NCBI RefSeq assembly: GCF_002441885.1
Contig: NZ_JXJT01000001.1
Coordinates: 142,467-206,466 of the forward strand
Source of the DNA: Pseudolactococcus chungangensis CAU 28 = DSM 22330
Lineage (GTDB): Bacteria; Bacillota; Bacilli; Lactobacillales; Streptococcaceae
Direction of reading: 5' to 3'
Length of the DNA: 64,000 nt
Notes under the pieces: model-generated
The model's database searches: none
Seen by the model: the letters and a program-made list of their open reading frames with translations, nothing else
What the model was told of the DNA's origin: nothing
Translations under genes and position numbers: made by a program
In this document: one piece after another, positions 42,872 to 50,597 of the stretch
Numbering within the stretch: position 1 is the first letter of the stretch
Layout: each line of letters starts with the position of its first letter

Positions 42872-43696
42872 ATGACAATACAAGGCTATCAATTTGATAA
42901 GGCAAAAGTCACACCAGAATCTGATGCGCAGTTATACAGCTATCTGGCTCAAACGTCAGACAATAAAGTTATCTCAGGATTGACTGCAAACGCAACAGGA
43001 CTTAATGTCTATGTTGCTGCAGGAAAGGCACTGGTTCAAGGTAGATTGATTGAGAATGCTCAACAAGTGCAGTTAACAGCACAGGCTAATAAGACTGGTT
43101 ATGTATGTATCACGATTGACCTAACTCAGGACAACACGTCTACTGGAACACCTGGCACTAGCGATTATGTACCTATCAACAATCAGTTACGTTTAGAGCT
43201 AGTTGATACACTTAATCAACAAGATTTGAACTCTGGTGGGTTAATCTACACATTCCCAATCTATTCTTATGTTTCAACTGGTTCGTCAATAGCTTTAACA
43301 AAAAATAGTGTTAGTTTTAGAAATATTTTCTACGACGCAAAAGAGATTGCGTGGACAGGAAACTTGACTGCAGGTACTGCTATATACGACAATTTCAGCA
43401 GATTCAGATCGCTTATCTGTTACGGAATTTCTCAAAATAAAACTCAATTCATTTTAGAATTGGATTTGACGAAGCAACTCACATCAAGCGAGATGGGTGG
43501 CAGAGATTTTGTCAGCAATATCGCTATTGGTAGTCATGCAGAAGGTGCTGCAAACCGAGAGTGGAAATTAGCGGTTGGTACGACACTTGACAAGAGTAAC
43601 ACGTACCTTGACGCAAGATATCGTGATGGGTCTGGTAATTGGTCAGCTAGTTCATCTACAGCTACTTTTATCTATAAAATCGTAGGGGTCTATTAA
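42872..43696 (+). CDS. Baseplate or receptor-binding protein
   Basis: A 274-residue protein with the N-terminus MTIQGYQFDKAKVTPESDAQ seen in baseplate proteins of lactococcal and streptococcal phages, followed by a beta-rich region (ATGLNVYVAAGKALVQGRLI). The C-terminal part (FIYKIVGVY end) resembles small beta-sandwich heads. Location after Tal agrees with an adhesion role. AAAGGAGG precedes it. Whether it is the receptor-binding tip or the upper baseplate piece cannot be decided. Confidence 0.7.
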   Translation: MTIQGYQFDKAKVTPESDAQLYSYLAQTSDNKVISGLTANATGLNVYVAAGKALVQGRLIENAQQVQLTAQANKTGYVCITIDLTQDNTSTGTPGTSDYVPINNQLRLELVDTLNQQDLNSGGLIYTFPIYSYVSTGSSIALTKNSVSFRNIFYDAKEIAWTGNLTAGTAIYDNFSRFRSLICYGISQNKTQFILELDLTKQLTSSEMGGRDFVSNIAIGSHAEGAANREWKLAVGTTLDKSNTYLDARYRDGSGNWSASSSTATFIYKIVGVY

Positions 43697-43715
43697 TTGA
43701 AATGAGGTTTAAAAT

Positions 43716-44000
43716 TTGAGTATTGAAACATTGGGCGCATATGCTGGTTCATTGATGGCAATTATTTTACTAATTGCATATTTTGTAAAACCTGTCGTCA
43801 GCTCATTTAGCGAGATAACAGACACGTTAAGCAAAGTTAATCGTAATTTAGATTTACTAAATAAAGATTTAGAAGCTAGTAAATCCGATCGACAGTCTAT
43901 GCATGATGAATTGCGGAAACATGACGAGAAATTGGACTCTCACAGCGAGAAACTGGTTGCTCATGACGAGCAATTAAAAACACTATTTAAAGAAAGGTAA
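43716..44000 (+). CDS. Membrane-anchored coiled-coil protein before holin
   Basis: One membrane helix (GSLMAIILLIAYFVKPVVSS) near the N-terminus and a long coiled coil (LSKVNRNLDLLNKDLEASK, then HDEKLDSHSEKLVAHDEQLK). Resembles small pre-holin proteins of XhlA/hemolysin type. Start TTG with GAGG at 43704-43707. Six bases separate it from the holin. Confidence 0.65.
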   Translation: MSIETLGAYAGSLMAIILLIAYFVKPVVSSFSEITDTLSKVNRNLDLLNKDLEASKSDRQSMHDELRKHDEKLDSHSEKLVAHDEQLKTLFKER

Positions 44001-44005
44001 TAAAA

Positions 44006-44218
44006 ATGAAATTTCCAAAATTAACCAATGGTCAATATGACCGCATCAAACAGTTTCTATTAATGGTCGTACCAGGGGCATCTGCACTAATTACTGGTAT
44101 TGGTGCTATTTATGGATTTAGCACGGATAAAATCACAGGCACGATTGCACTACTTGCAGTGTTTGCTGGTATTACGCTTAATTATATCGCAGGAAAGTAT
44201 GACAAGGAGGTATTATGA
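44006..44218 (+). CDS. Phage holin (Dp-1/LC3 type)
   Basis: A 70-residue membrane protein with two helices (FLLMVVPGASALITGIGAIY and TGTIALLAVFAGITLNYIAG), like phi LC3-type holins of lactococcal phages. It makes the membrane lesion at lysis or collapses the membrane potential. GAAAGG precedes it. The next gene is a fibre, not the endolysin. Confidence 0.85.
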   Translation: MKFPKLTNGQYDRIKQFLLMVVPGASALITGIGAIYGFSTDKITGTIALLAVFAGITLNYIAGKYDKEVL

Positions 44219-45132
44219 CTAAAACATTAACATTAGATGTTACTAGCTTTAAGTTCGCAGATAATGAGACAGACTTAAGTTTTAGAGCAACGCAAAACGG
44301 TGTGATTATCAGTGACAGCACTTTATCAGCCACTATCAAAATTAAACAAGTTGATGTCGGCTACCTCAAAAGTGTTTCAGCGAAATGGGTCGATAAGCGT
44401 ATTGTAATTAGTTCTGGTGATTTGAGTGACTTGCCCGTTGGTAGTTACTCACTAGAGTTGTGGTTGAGCAGTTCAAGCGGATATGAGATTTATCCCGATT
44501 CTGGTTTCGTCAATTTATACATCAATCAAAACGCCACCGGCATTTCAGGTAACTTGATTTCGTCAATTACTTTAGGAGAATTTCAGCAACAGTTTAGTGA
44601 CTTAGCCGAAGAGCTAATTGACAATCTACCAGAGGGAAAAGTTGGCCCACAAGGTGAAAAGGGCGACACTGGACCGCAAGGCGTTCAAGGCATCCAAGGT
44701 GAGCGCGGAGAGCAGGGAGAACAAGGCTTACAAGGTATTCAAGGAGTATCTGGTAAAGATTTTTCAATTGCTGAGACGTTTTCAAGTGTTGCGTCAATGA
44801 GCGGTGCAGGTTTAACAACTGGCGACTTTGTTATGATTTCATCAACTGTCGAAGACCCAGACAATGCAAAAATGTATCTGTGGAATGGCACTGAATTTAC
44901 TTTCATTACTGATATGTCAGGTGCTACTGGTATCAAGGGAGACACTGGCGAGCAGGGTATACAAGGCGAACAAGGCGTTAAGGGTGATACTGGACCACAA
45001 GGTATTCAGGGCATCCAGGGAGTAGCTGGTATAAACGGCACTAATGGTAAAGACGCCGTCATCAACGTTGTTACGCAAGCAGAATATGACGCACTACCTG
45101 ATAAGACAGGCGTTTACTTTATAGGAGGTTAA
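44215..45132 (+). CDS. Baseplate/neck fibre with collagen-like repeats
   Basis: The N-terminus (TLTLDVTSFKFADNETDLSF, residues 1-140) resembles the BppU N-terminal domain of lactococcal baseplates. Two Gly-X-Y blocks follow (GPQGEKGDTGPQGVQGIQG near 143-180 and GDTGEQGIQGEQGVKGDTG near 240-270), separated by a globular segment with SVASMSGAGLTTGDFVMISS, and the C-terminus is QAEYDALPDKTGVYFIGG. It should trimerise into a fibre. Its ATG overlaps the holin stop. Confidence 0.8.
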   Translation: MTKTLTLDVTSFKFADNETDLSFRATQNGVIISDSTLSATIKIKQVDVGYLKSVSAKWVDKRIVISSGDLSDLPVGSYSLELWLSSSSGYEIYPDSGFVNLYINQNATGISGNLISSITLGEFQQQFSDLAEELIDNLPEGKVGPQGEKGDTGPQGVQGIQGERGEQGEQGLQGIQGVSGKDFSIAETFSSVASMSGAGLTTGDFVMISSTVEDPDNAKMYLWNGTEFTFITDMSGATGIKGDTGEQGIQGEQGVKGDTGPQGIQGIQGVAGINGTNGKDAVINVVTQAEYDALPDKTGVYFIGG

Positions 45133-45133
45133 T

Positions 45134-45697
45134 ATGGCAGTTATAAATGGCAAGGCGCTTGTCAAAGACGGTGAGGTAGTTGATAAGGTTTTCAGCAATG
45201 GCAGGCAAATATATGGTAGGAATTTGTTGAAAAACACGAGAAATTTATCGTCAACTTCTACTACAACAGCTTGGAGTACTCTATTTAATTCTAGCCAAAT
45301 ATATAATCCTGGAATCAAGTCTTTATCATGGGTTTCAGCAATGAACTTTAGTTTCAACGTGTATGTACCTTTGAATGCTAGTGTCGGAAGTAACATTCCT
45401 ATTCAACTTAAAGGTCAAAATTCTCAAGCTACAAATGTTGGAACTGACGCTTATAACACAATTATCTCTAATACTAATTATGCTATTAAACAAAGTGATT
45501 TAGGTACTACAATCCGCGTAAATATTCCGGTACAAAAAATATCTAGTTATCAATCTTTTGATGCTGCTCTAGCTAATACTGTGAGTATTACCATTAGACA
45601 AGCGTCAAACATATCGGGATTTGTGTATTCTACTATAAAACTTGAAATAGGCTCAACCGCAACACCTTGGGCACCAGCACCAGAAGATTATATTTGA
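45134..45697 (+). CDS. Putative tail adhesin / carbohydrate-binding structural protein
   Basis: A 187-residue protein with the pattern GRNLLKNTRN at the beginning and KLEIGSTATPWAPAPED at the end, typical of beta-sandwich modules in phage tail fibres. It starts one base after the collagen-like gene, so the two likely form one structure. Short N-terminal part (INGKALVKDGEVVDKVFSNG) may attach it to the fibre tip. Confidence 0.7.
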   Translation: MAVINGKALVKDGEVVDKVFSNGRQIYGRNLLKNTRNLSSTSTTTAWSTLFNSSQIYNPGIKSLSWVSAMNFSFNVYVPLNASVGSNIPIQLKGQNSQATNVGTDAYNTIISNTNYAIKQSDLGTTIRVNIPVQKISSYQSFDAALANTVSITIRQASNISGFVYSTIKLEIGSTATPWAPAPEDYI

Positions 45698-45710
45698 AGG
45701 AGAAAGAACA

Positions 45711-45746
45711 TGATTTCAAATTACATCGCATGGAAAATACGATAAG
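45711..45746 (+). CDS. 11-codon mini-ORF before the endolysin
   Basis: MISNYIAWKIR preceded by a strong GAAGGAGAAAG. It may be a leader peptide or the remains of a small gene; such a short ORF could also be chance. Confidence 0.25.
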
Positions 45747-45757
45747 GACGTGAATAA

Positions 45758-47023
45758 ATGAAAAAACTAAGAAAAACAGTAGCAGTCTTAGCCATCGGGC
45801 TAGGACTTTTTGCTTACGCTAATCCAGCTTTCGCAGCAGTTGGTGACCAAGGCGTGGATTGGTCTGTCTATCAAAAAGACCAAGGACAATTCGGTTATGC
45901 CCACGACAAGTTTTCAATCTCACAGATTGGCGGTTATAACGGTGCTGGAATTTACTGGCAATCAACATATGGATCACAGGTACAGTCATCAATCGCACAA
46001 GGTAAGAGGGCACACACCTATATTTGGTATCAAAGTGTTACTAATACGGACTTGGCAAAGAATGTTCTTGATACTATGCTTGCCCAAGTCCAAACGCCTA
46101 AGGGTTCGATTGTAGCGCTTGACGTTGAGGACGGTGTGGCCAATACAGATGTGATTCTGTGGTCTTTGCAGTATATTCAGGATAGAGGCTATACGCCATT
46201 GTTATATGGCTATAAGAGTTTCCTAGTCAATAATCTAGATCTCGATCGGATTTCTAGTAAGTTTGGTCTCTGGATGGCGAAGTACCCAGACTACAATGTG
46301 ACACCAACTCCAAATTACAATTACTTTCCGTCATGGGATAACATCCAGATTTTCCAGTTTACATCAACATATGTGGCAGGTGGCCTTGATGGGAACATTG
46401 ATTTAACTGGTGTGACAGATAATGGATATAAAAATGGCAATGCCACTAAACCAGTTACCGAAACACCAGCAATTAATGCAGGTAAAGAAGCCGACAAGGT
46501 CAAAGGTAGCGCTAAAGAAGTTGGTATGACCGTCAAAGTCAATTTCAGCGCTAACAACTACTCTACTGGTGAAGCGATTCCAGATTGGGTTAAAGGGACA
46601 CCTTACCAAATCATTGAGAAATCAGGCGATAAAGTCTTGCTTGATGGTATTATGAGCTGGTTGAGTGTGTATGACGTTGAGACATTGGACGCATCAACGA
46701 TCGTACCAACTGTAAATGCTGGTCAAACTCATATCGTGCAATATGGCGAAAACTTAAGTAGTATTGCTGCGAAGTATGGCACAACATGGCAAGAATTGGC
46801 GCGTATTAACGCTTTAAGCAATCCTGATATTATTTATCAAGGGCAAACTTTAAACGTTGTAGGCGGGCAATCAGTAGACACAACAGGATATTGTGTAGTT
46901 GAGTATGGTGATACTTTGAGTAGTATTGCATCACAGTTTGGCACGACAGTTGAGCGTCTTGTTTTAGTTAATGGGATTAGTAATCATAACTTGATTTATG
47001 CTGGTCAAGTATTGAATTTTTAA
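45758..47023 (+). CDS. Secreted endolysin: GH25 muramidase, SH3-like linker, two LysM
   Basis: Cleaves the glycan strands of peptidoglycan at lysis. Residues 1-26 form a Sec signal peptide ending NPAFA-AVGD. The GH25 domain follows (DQGVDWSVYQ with the first catalytic Asp, ALDVEDG with the Asp/Glu pair). A beta domain around 255-315 (STGEAIPDWVKGTPYQII) looks SH3b-like. Two LysM modules end the protein (TWQELARINALSNPDIIYQG, then TVERLVLVNGISNHNLIYAG). Export by Sec means the holin is a trigger rather than a pore. GACGTG upstream is a modest ribosome site. Confidence 0.92.
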   Translation: MKKLRKTVAVLAIGLGLFAYANPAFAAVGDQGVDWSVYQKDQGQFGYAHDKFSISQIGGYNGAGIYWQSTYGSQVQSSIAQGKRAHTYIWYQSVTNTDLAKNVLDTMLAQVQTPKGSIVALDVEDGVANTDVILWSLQYIQDRGYTPLLYGYKSFLVNNLDLDRISSKFGLWMAKYPDYNVTPTPNYNYFPSWDNIQIFQFTSTYVAGGLDGNIDLTGVTDNGYKNGNATKPVTETPAINAGKEADKVKGSAKEVGMTVKVNFSANNYSTGEAIPDWVKGTPYQIIEKSGDKVLLDGIMSWLSVYDVETLDASTIVPTVNAGQTHIVQYGENLSSIAAKYGTTWQELARINALSNPDIIYQGQTLNVVGGQSVDTTGYCVVEYGDTLSSIASQFGTTVERLVLVNGISNHNLIYAGQVLNF

Positions 47024-47034
47024 TATAGCGATAT

Positions 47035-47071
47035 AAAACCCTTGTGAGCCTAGTGTTTGCAAGGGTTTTTT
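47035..47071 (+). terminator. Terminator of the phage late operon
   Basis: AAAACCCTTG (47035-47044) pairs with CAAGGGTTTT (47060-47069), followed by TT. Confidence 0.85.
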
Positions 47072-47142
47072 GTTTGTGAAAAAATAAAGTATAAAAAGGC
47101 ATTGAAAAATGTTAAAATGGGTAAAGCGCCAAGTATTGAATA

Positions 47143-47164
47143 AAAGGACACAAAAAAAGACACT
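47143..47164. repeat. AAGGACACAA boxes, candidate integrase arm sites (right)
   Basis: AAAAGGACACAAA near 47143 is followed by AAAGACACT (47156-47164), a degenerate second copy. It mirrors the pair at 14541-14562. Confidence 0.45.
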
Positions 47165-47201
47165 AATGTAATAAAAACGTATATAAAACAGCATTCTATT
47201 A

Positions 47202-47218
47202 ACTCCCACCGGCTCCAT
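47202..47218. repeat. attR core, 17-bp direct repeat
   Basis: ACTCCCACCGGCTCCAT, identical to 14428-14444, marks the right end of the prophage. It is the duplicated 3' end of ssrA without the rest of the gene. Confidence 0.93.
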
Positions 47219-47225
47219 GTATAGC

Positions 47226-47260
47226 AAAAGAACCCTTATAAATAAAGGGTTCTTTTCTTT
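47226..47260 (+). terminator. Original chromosomal terminator of ssrA, now beyond attR
   Basis: AAAAGAACCCTT and AAGGGTTCTTTT (47226-47237, 47245-47256) form a long stem followed by CTTTT. It starts eight bases past the attR core, so before integration it lay directly after ssrA. Confidence 0.8.
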
Positions 47261-47306
47261 TAGGGTCTCAAATTTGGGTCTGCCTTTTCAAAAATCAACA
47301 AAAAAA

Positions 47307-47328
47307 CGAGAACAATCTCGCATTTTTT
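47307..47328 (-). terminator. Terminator of the flavodoxin gene
   Basis: CGAGA/TCTCG (47307-47311, 47316-47320) with A/T runs on both sides; read leftward the T-run follows the stem. Confidence 0.55.
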
Positions 47329-47348
47329 TTATTTTTGAACAAGTTTAA

Positions 47349-47792
47349 TTAGCTAACTTTAGCGGCAAGTGTTTCAGCAAATGCTTCAAGTTTAACGATG
47401 TCGTCTTCTTCAGCGGCCAAATCAACTTTGACACTGTCAGCGCCTTTTTCAGCTGACGTTTTAGCAAAAGCAGCTTCAAAATCATCAACTGATTTGCAAA
47501 ATTCATCGTAGAAAGTATCACCAGAACCAATAACACCGAAGATTTTACCTGAAAGGTCCAAATCTTGTAAATCATCGTAGAAATCAACGATTTCGTCAGG
47601 TAATTCGCCATCGCCGTAGGTGTAAGAAGCGACAATTGCGATGTCGGCATCTGCAAAATCAGATGCATCAACAGTCGTACATTCGTCAATATCAACGTCG
47701 AGACCAAGTGCCTCAAGTTTTTCCGCAACGATGTCAGCAATTTCTTCAGTATTACCCGTCATGCTAGCATATACAATCTTAGCCAAAGCCAT
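47349..47792 (-). CDS. Flavodoxin
   Basis: Small FMN electron carrier. The phosphate loop SMTGNTEEIA, the segment SYTYGDGELPDE and GVIGSGDTFYDEF are the FMN contacts. Length 147 is typical of short-chain flavodoxins. I take the ATG at 47792 because GGAGAT precedes it; a TTG four codons upstream would include that site. Confidence 0.92.
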   Translation of the reverse strand: MALAKIVYASMTGNTEEIADIVAEKLEALGLDVDIDECTTVDASDFADADIAIVASYTYGDGELPDEIVDFYDDLQDLDLSGKIFGVIGSGDTFYDEFCKSVDDFEAAFAKTSAEKGADSVKVDLAAEEDDIVKLEAFAETLAAKVS

Positions 47793-47825
47793 AATAATCT
47801 CCAATTTACATTTTATATTAAGGAA

Positions 47826-47853
47826 ATTATACCAAATTGCGCTAAAAAATCAA
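47826..47853 (-). promoter_or_regulatory. Flavodoxin promoter
   Basis: On the minus strand TTGATT (47853-47848), 16 bp, then an extended -10 TGGTATAAT (TATAAT at 47831-47826). Confidence 0.7.
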
Positions 47854-48013
47854 GTTTTGTGTCTTTTTTAGTGCGGTGCCGACTTTAACTCGCTTTATAT
47901 TATTCAGCATTTAAGTGATAGAAATGTATTTACTAGCTAAATAGTTCCCTAAAGGTGCTAGAAATTTGATAAAATAGAAGTAGACTAAAAAAACAAGAAG
48001 GATAATTTATTAA

Positions 48014-48868
48014 ATGATTACACTTAAATCACCTCGCGAAATTGCTATGATGCAGGACGCCTCAGACGTTTTAGCGAGCATCCATGTTGGGTTACGCGAC
48101 ATCATCAAACCAGGTATTGATATGTGGGAAATTGAGAGCTATGTGCGCCGCATCTGTAAAGAAAAAAATGCCATCCCATTGCAAATTGGTGTCGACGAAG
48201 GCAATGTTGACCCCTACCCTTATGCCACTTGCTGTTGCCTCAACGACGAAGTGGCTCACAGTTTTCCGCGTAAAGGTCACATCTTGAAATCAGGTGATTT
48301 GATTAAAGTCGACATGGTCATTGGTACAGGTGGCGGTATTGACATGAGCAAAGCTAATTTTGATGATGGTATGGCGATGAAGGCTCTGGCAGACAACTTT
48401 ACGGGTGGCGTTGCGGATTCGTGTTGGGCGTATGCAGTTGGTGAAGTCTCTGATGAGGTCAAACAGCTCATGGCTGTCACTAAAGAAAGTCTCTACCGTG
48501 GGATTGAGGCGGCGCAAGTTGGTAACCGGATTGGTGATATTGGCTATGCTATTCAATCCTATGCTGAGAGCTTTGGTTATGGTGTTGTTCGTGATTTGGT
48601 TGGTCACGGTGTTGGCCCCACGATGCATGAAGATCCACTTGTACCACATTATGGCATGCTAGGGAAAGGTCTTCGTTTGCGTGAAGGGATGGTCCTGACC
48701 ATTGAACCGATGATTAACACAGGTGATTGGGAGATTGACCACCCAAGTAATGAACGCGGTTATACAACGCTTGATGGCAGTCTTTCTTGCCAATACGAGC
48801 ACCAATTTGTGATTACTAAGGAAGGTCCAGTCATTTTGACGAGTCAAGGTGAAGAAGGGACGTATTAA
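48014..48868 (+). CDS. map: Methionine aminopeptidase, type I
   Basis: Removes the N-terminal Met from nascent proteins using a dinuclear metal site. The metal ligands are in the segments IKVDMVIGTGGGID, LVGHGVGPTMHEDP, TIEPMI and QYEHQFVI. At 284 residues it carries the roughly 30-residue insertion usual in streptococcal type 1 enzymes (GIDMSKANFDDGMAMKALAD). AAGGAT lies 11 bases before the start. yihY follows 12 bases later. Confidence 0.95.
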   Translation: MITLKSPREIAMMQDASDVLASIHVGLRDIIKPGIDMWEIESYVRRICKEKNAIPLQIGVDEGNVDPYPYATCCCLNDEVAHSFPRKGHILKSGDLIKVDMVIGTGGGIDMSKANFDDGMAMKALADNFTGGVADSCWAYAVGEVSDEVKQLMAVTKESLYRGIEAAQVGNRIGDIGYAIQSYAESFGYGVVRDLVGHGVGPTMHEDPLVPHYGMLGKGLRLREGMVLTIEPMINTGDWEIDHPSNERGYTTLDGSLSCQYEHQFVITKEGPVILTSQGEEGTY

Positions 48869-48880
48869 GTAGGACAGTAA

Positions 48881-49816
48881 ATGAGTAGCATGAAAAATTT
48901 AATTGCAAAAGTTCGAGAATCCAGGCGTCTCAATGATTTTATGTTTTTTTATAGATCAGCTGAGATGAATTTGTCGAGTATTGCAGTCGCTTATTATCTG
49001 CTCTTGTCTCTGTTTCCAGTTTTAATGATTGTCGGAAATATCTTGCCCTTTCTTCATCTGGATACTGCTATGATTTTGGAGTTTTTGCAGGATAATCTAC
49101 CACATCAACTCTATGCCACGGTAGCTAATATTGTTGAGAATATTTTATCCAATCCGAGTAAGGGTTTGCTTTCAGTCTCAGTTTTGACTGGATTTTGGAC
49201 CTTTTCTAAAGCCATGACAAGTTTGCAAATGGCTATGAACAAAGCTTATGAAGTGAGTCATCATCGTGATTTTCTTGTCAGTCAATTCTTTTCAATTCTT
49301 GCGAGTTTTGCGATTATCGTTTTCTTGTTCGCTGCGGTGCTCCTGTCGACATTTGGGCAGACTGTACTAGCTAAAATTTACAAGTATATCAAGTTTGACC
49401 CACAACTCTATGCCACTTTGCATAATATGACGATACCCGCAGTCACCATCACAGTGTTTTGCGCCTTAGCCCTACTTTATTTTATTATGCCGAATGTTAA
49501 AATTCGCAAAATCAAGTACGTCTTACCTGGTGCTATTTTTTCAACCTTTGTCTTAGTTTTCTTGACCAATGTCCTAGGGAAATACATCGGCAGAACAACA
49601 GATGCCATGGCAGACTTGAAAATCGTCGGAAGTTTGGTGATATTCGCCTTGATGCTTTGGTTTATCTTTATCGCCAAAGTACTCATTTTCGGTGCCATTT
49701 TAAATGCAGTTTATCTGAAACGCCATGATGACATTGAAACCAGACGAGGTGAAATCGTCGCTATTATCAAAAATGTAAATAGTAAAAAATCAGAAGAAAA
49801 AACCAAATCAAATTGA
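48881..49816 (+). CDS. YihY/BrkB family inner membrane protein
   Basis: Six-helix membrane protein of the YihY (formerly called ribonuclease BN) family; molecular role unsettled. Family segments include LSSIAVAYYLLLSLFPVLMI and SKAMTSLQMAMNKAYEV. 311 residues, with a lysine-rich cytoplasmic tail. TAGGAC precedes the start, and the gene is probably co-transcribed with map. Confidence 0.9.
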   Translation: MSSMKNLIAKVRESRRLNDFMFFYRSAEMNLSSIAVAYYLLLSLFPVLMIVGNILPFLHLDTAMILEFLQDNLPHQLYATVANIVENILSNPSKGLLSVSVLTGFWTFSKAMTSLQMAMNKAYEVSHHRDFLVSQFFSILASFAIIVFLFAAVLLSTFGQTVLAKIYKYIKFDPQLYATLHNMTIPAVTITVFCALALLYFIMPNVKIRKIKYVLPGAIFSTFVLVFLTNVLGKYIGRTTDAMADLKIVGSLVIFALMLWFIFIAKVLIFGAILNAVYLKRHDDIETRRGEIVAIIKNVNSKKSEEKTKSN

Positions 49817-49832
49817 TTTGGCTAAGTAATGG

Positions 49833-49860
49833 GACAAGGTAATGAAACCTTGTCTTTTTT
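49833..49860 (+). terminator. Terminator of map-yihY
   Basis: GACAAGGT/ACCTTGTC (8 bp) with loop AATGAA and TTTTTT. Confidence 0.9.
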
Positions 49861-50039
49861 GTTTGGAAAAGGGATTGTTAATCGCCTGATAACTAGCAGA
49901 GAAAGTCTTTAACAGCCTAAAAAACGACATTGTTGCTAACAATATCAGTGAAAATGAAGGCATCCATTGGGTGGTGCTCAAGATAGTGGCGCAAATTCAG
50001 GAACAGTATAGACGTTAGGGATGTCTCTATTTATCATCA

Positions 50040-50474
50040 TTATTGGTTTGTAAAAATCAAAAATTTAGAGAAGATATAGTTTAAGACGATGGTTAAGACT
50101 TGGAGGAATAGTGTCAGTAAGAAGACACTTTGAGTGAGGGAGATATGAAAAGCATTCGTGATGATACCCGGATACGTGTCAATGAGATACCAGTTCGCCA
50201 TAACGGATAGGAGCATTACAAAGATACGGCTAGTCACAAACTTAATAAATTCGTGTAGAAGTGAATTTGTTGTCCGTTCAAAGACCCAAAATTTGTTACT
50301 CACAAAAGCAAAAATGATAGAAATGGTTTGAGCGATAATTTCTGATGCCACACCGTTTTGAAAGATAGAAAATGTCAGCATTTTAAATATAAAAAAAATG
50401 AGAGTTGCTGCGACACCTGCAACGAGATACTTAAAAACTTGGTTAGCAATGATTTTTTTCAGTGTTATTTTCAT
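50040..50474 (-). CDS. GtrA family membrane protein
   Basis: Four membrane helices in 144 residues (FKYLVAGVAATLIFFIFKML, IIAQTISIIFAFVSNKFWVF with the conserved NKFWVF). GtrA proteins move or partner lipid-linked sugars for cell-surface glycans. Divergent from queT. The upstream -10 lies six bases from the ATG and no ribosome binding site is present, so the mRNA is probably leaderless. Confidence 0.88.
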   Translation of the reverse strand: MKITLKKIIANQVFKYLVAGVAATLIFFIFKMLTFSIFQNGVASEIIAQTISIIFAFVSNKFWVFERTTNSLLHEFIKFVTSRIFVMLLSVMANWYLIDTYPGIITNAFHISLTQSVFLLTLFLQVLTIVLNYIFSKFLIFTNQ

Positions 50475-50480
50475 ACTAGA

Positions 50481-50489
50481 AGTATATCA
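50481..50489 (-). promoter_or_regulatory. Extended -10 of gtrA, leaderless arrangement
   Basis: On the minus strand TGATATACT (TATACT at 50486-50481), then TCTAGT and the ATG at 50474. Confidence 0.55.
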
Positions 50490-50504
50490 TTTTTAGGATA
50501 AATC

Positions 50505-50513
50505 TGCTATACT
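50505..50513 (+). promoter_or_regulatory. Extended -10 for the queT riboswitch transcript
   Basis: TGCTATACT about 15 bp before the riboswitch start. No clear -35. A second TATACT at 50514-50519 overlaps. Confidence 0.5.
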
Positions 50514-50535
50514 TATACTTGCTAGAAAACAAGCC

Positions 50536-50592
50536 CTCTGTACTTTCTCACTTTGACAGAGCGTATCATACTCGCAAATGCGATAAAGGAGA
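50536..50592 (+). promoter_or_regulatory. preQ1-II riboswitch
   Basis: Matches the preQ1-II (COG4708) architecture: P1 stem CTCTGT (50536-50541)/ACAGAG (50556-50561), a pyrimidine-rich loop, then CGTATCATAC, the small hairpin TCGC-AAAT-GCGA (50572-50583), and TAAAGGAGA, whose AAGGAG is the queT ribosome binding site. Ligand binding folds the SD into a pseudoknot and blocks translation. This class is known from Streptococcaceae before this transporter family. Confidence 0.85.
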
Positions 50593-50597
50593 CTTTC

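Noticed and set aside
14444-47201. CRISPR arrays, insertion sequences, restriction-modification or abortive infection genes in the prophage
   Set aside because: No regular spacer-repeat array, transposase or defence domain was seen; the only defence candidate is the Ltp-like gene.
49893-50018. A 41-codon open frame (ends HWVVLKIVAQIQEQYRR) between yihY and gtrA
   Set aside because: No start codon or ribosome site, right after a terminator; it could be a gene remnant but length is compatible with chance.
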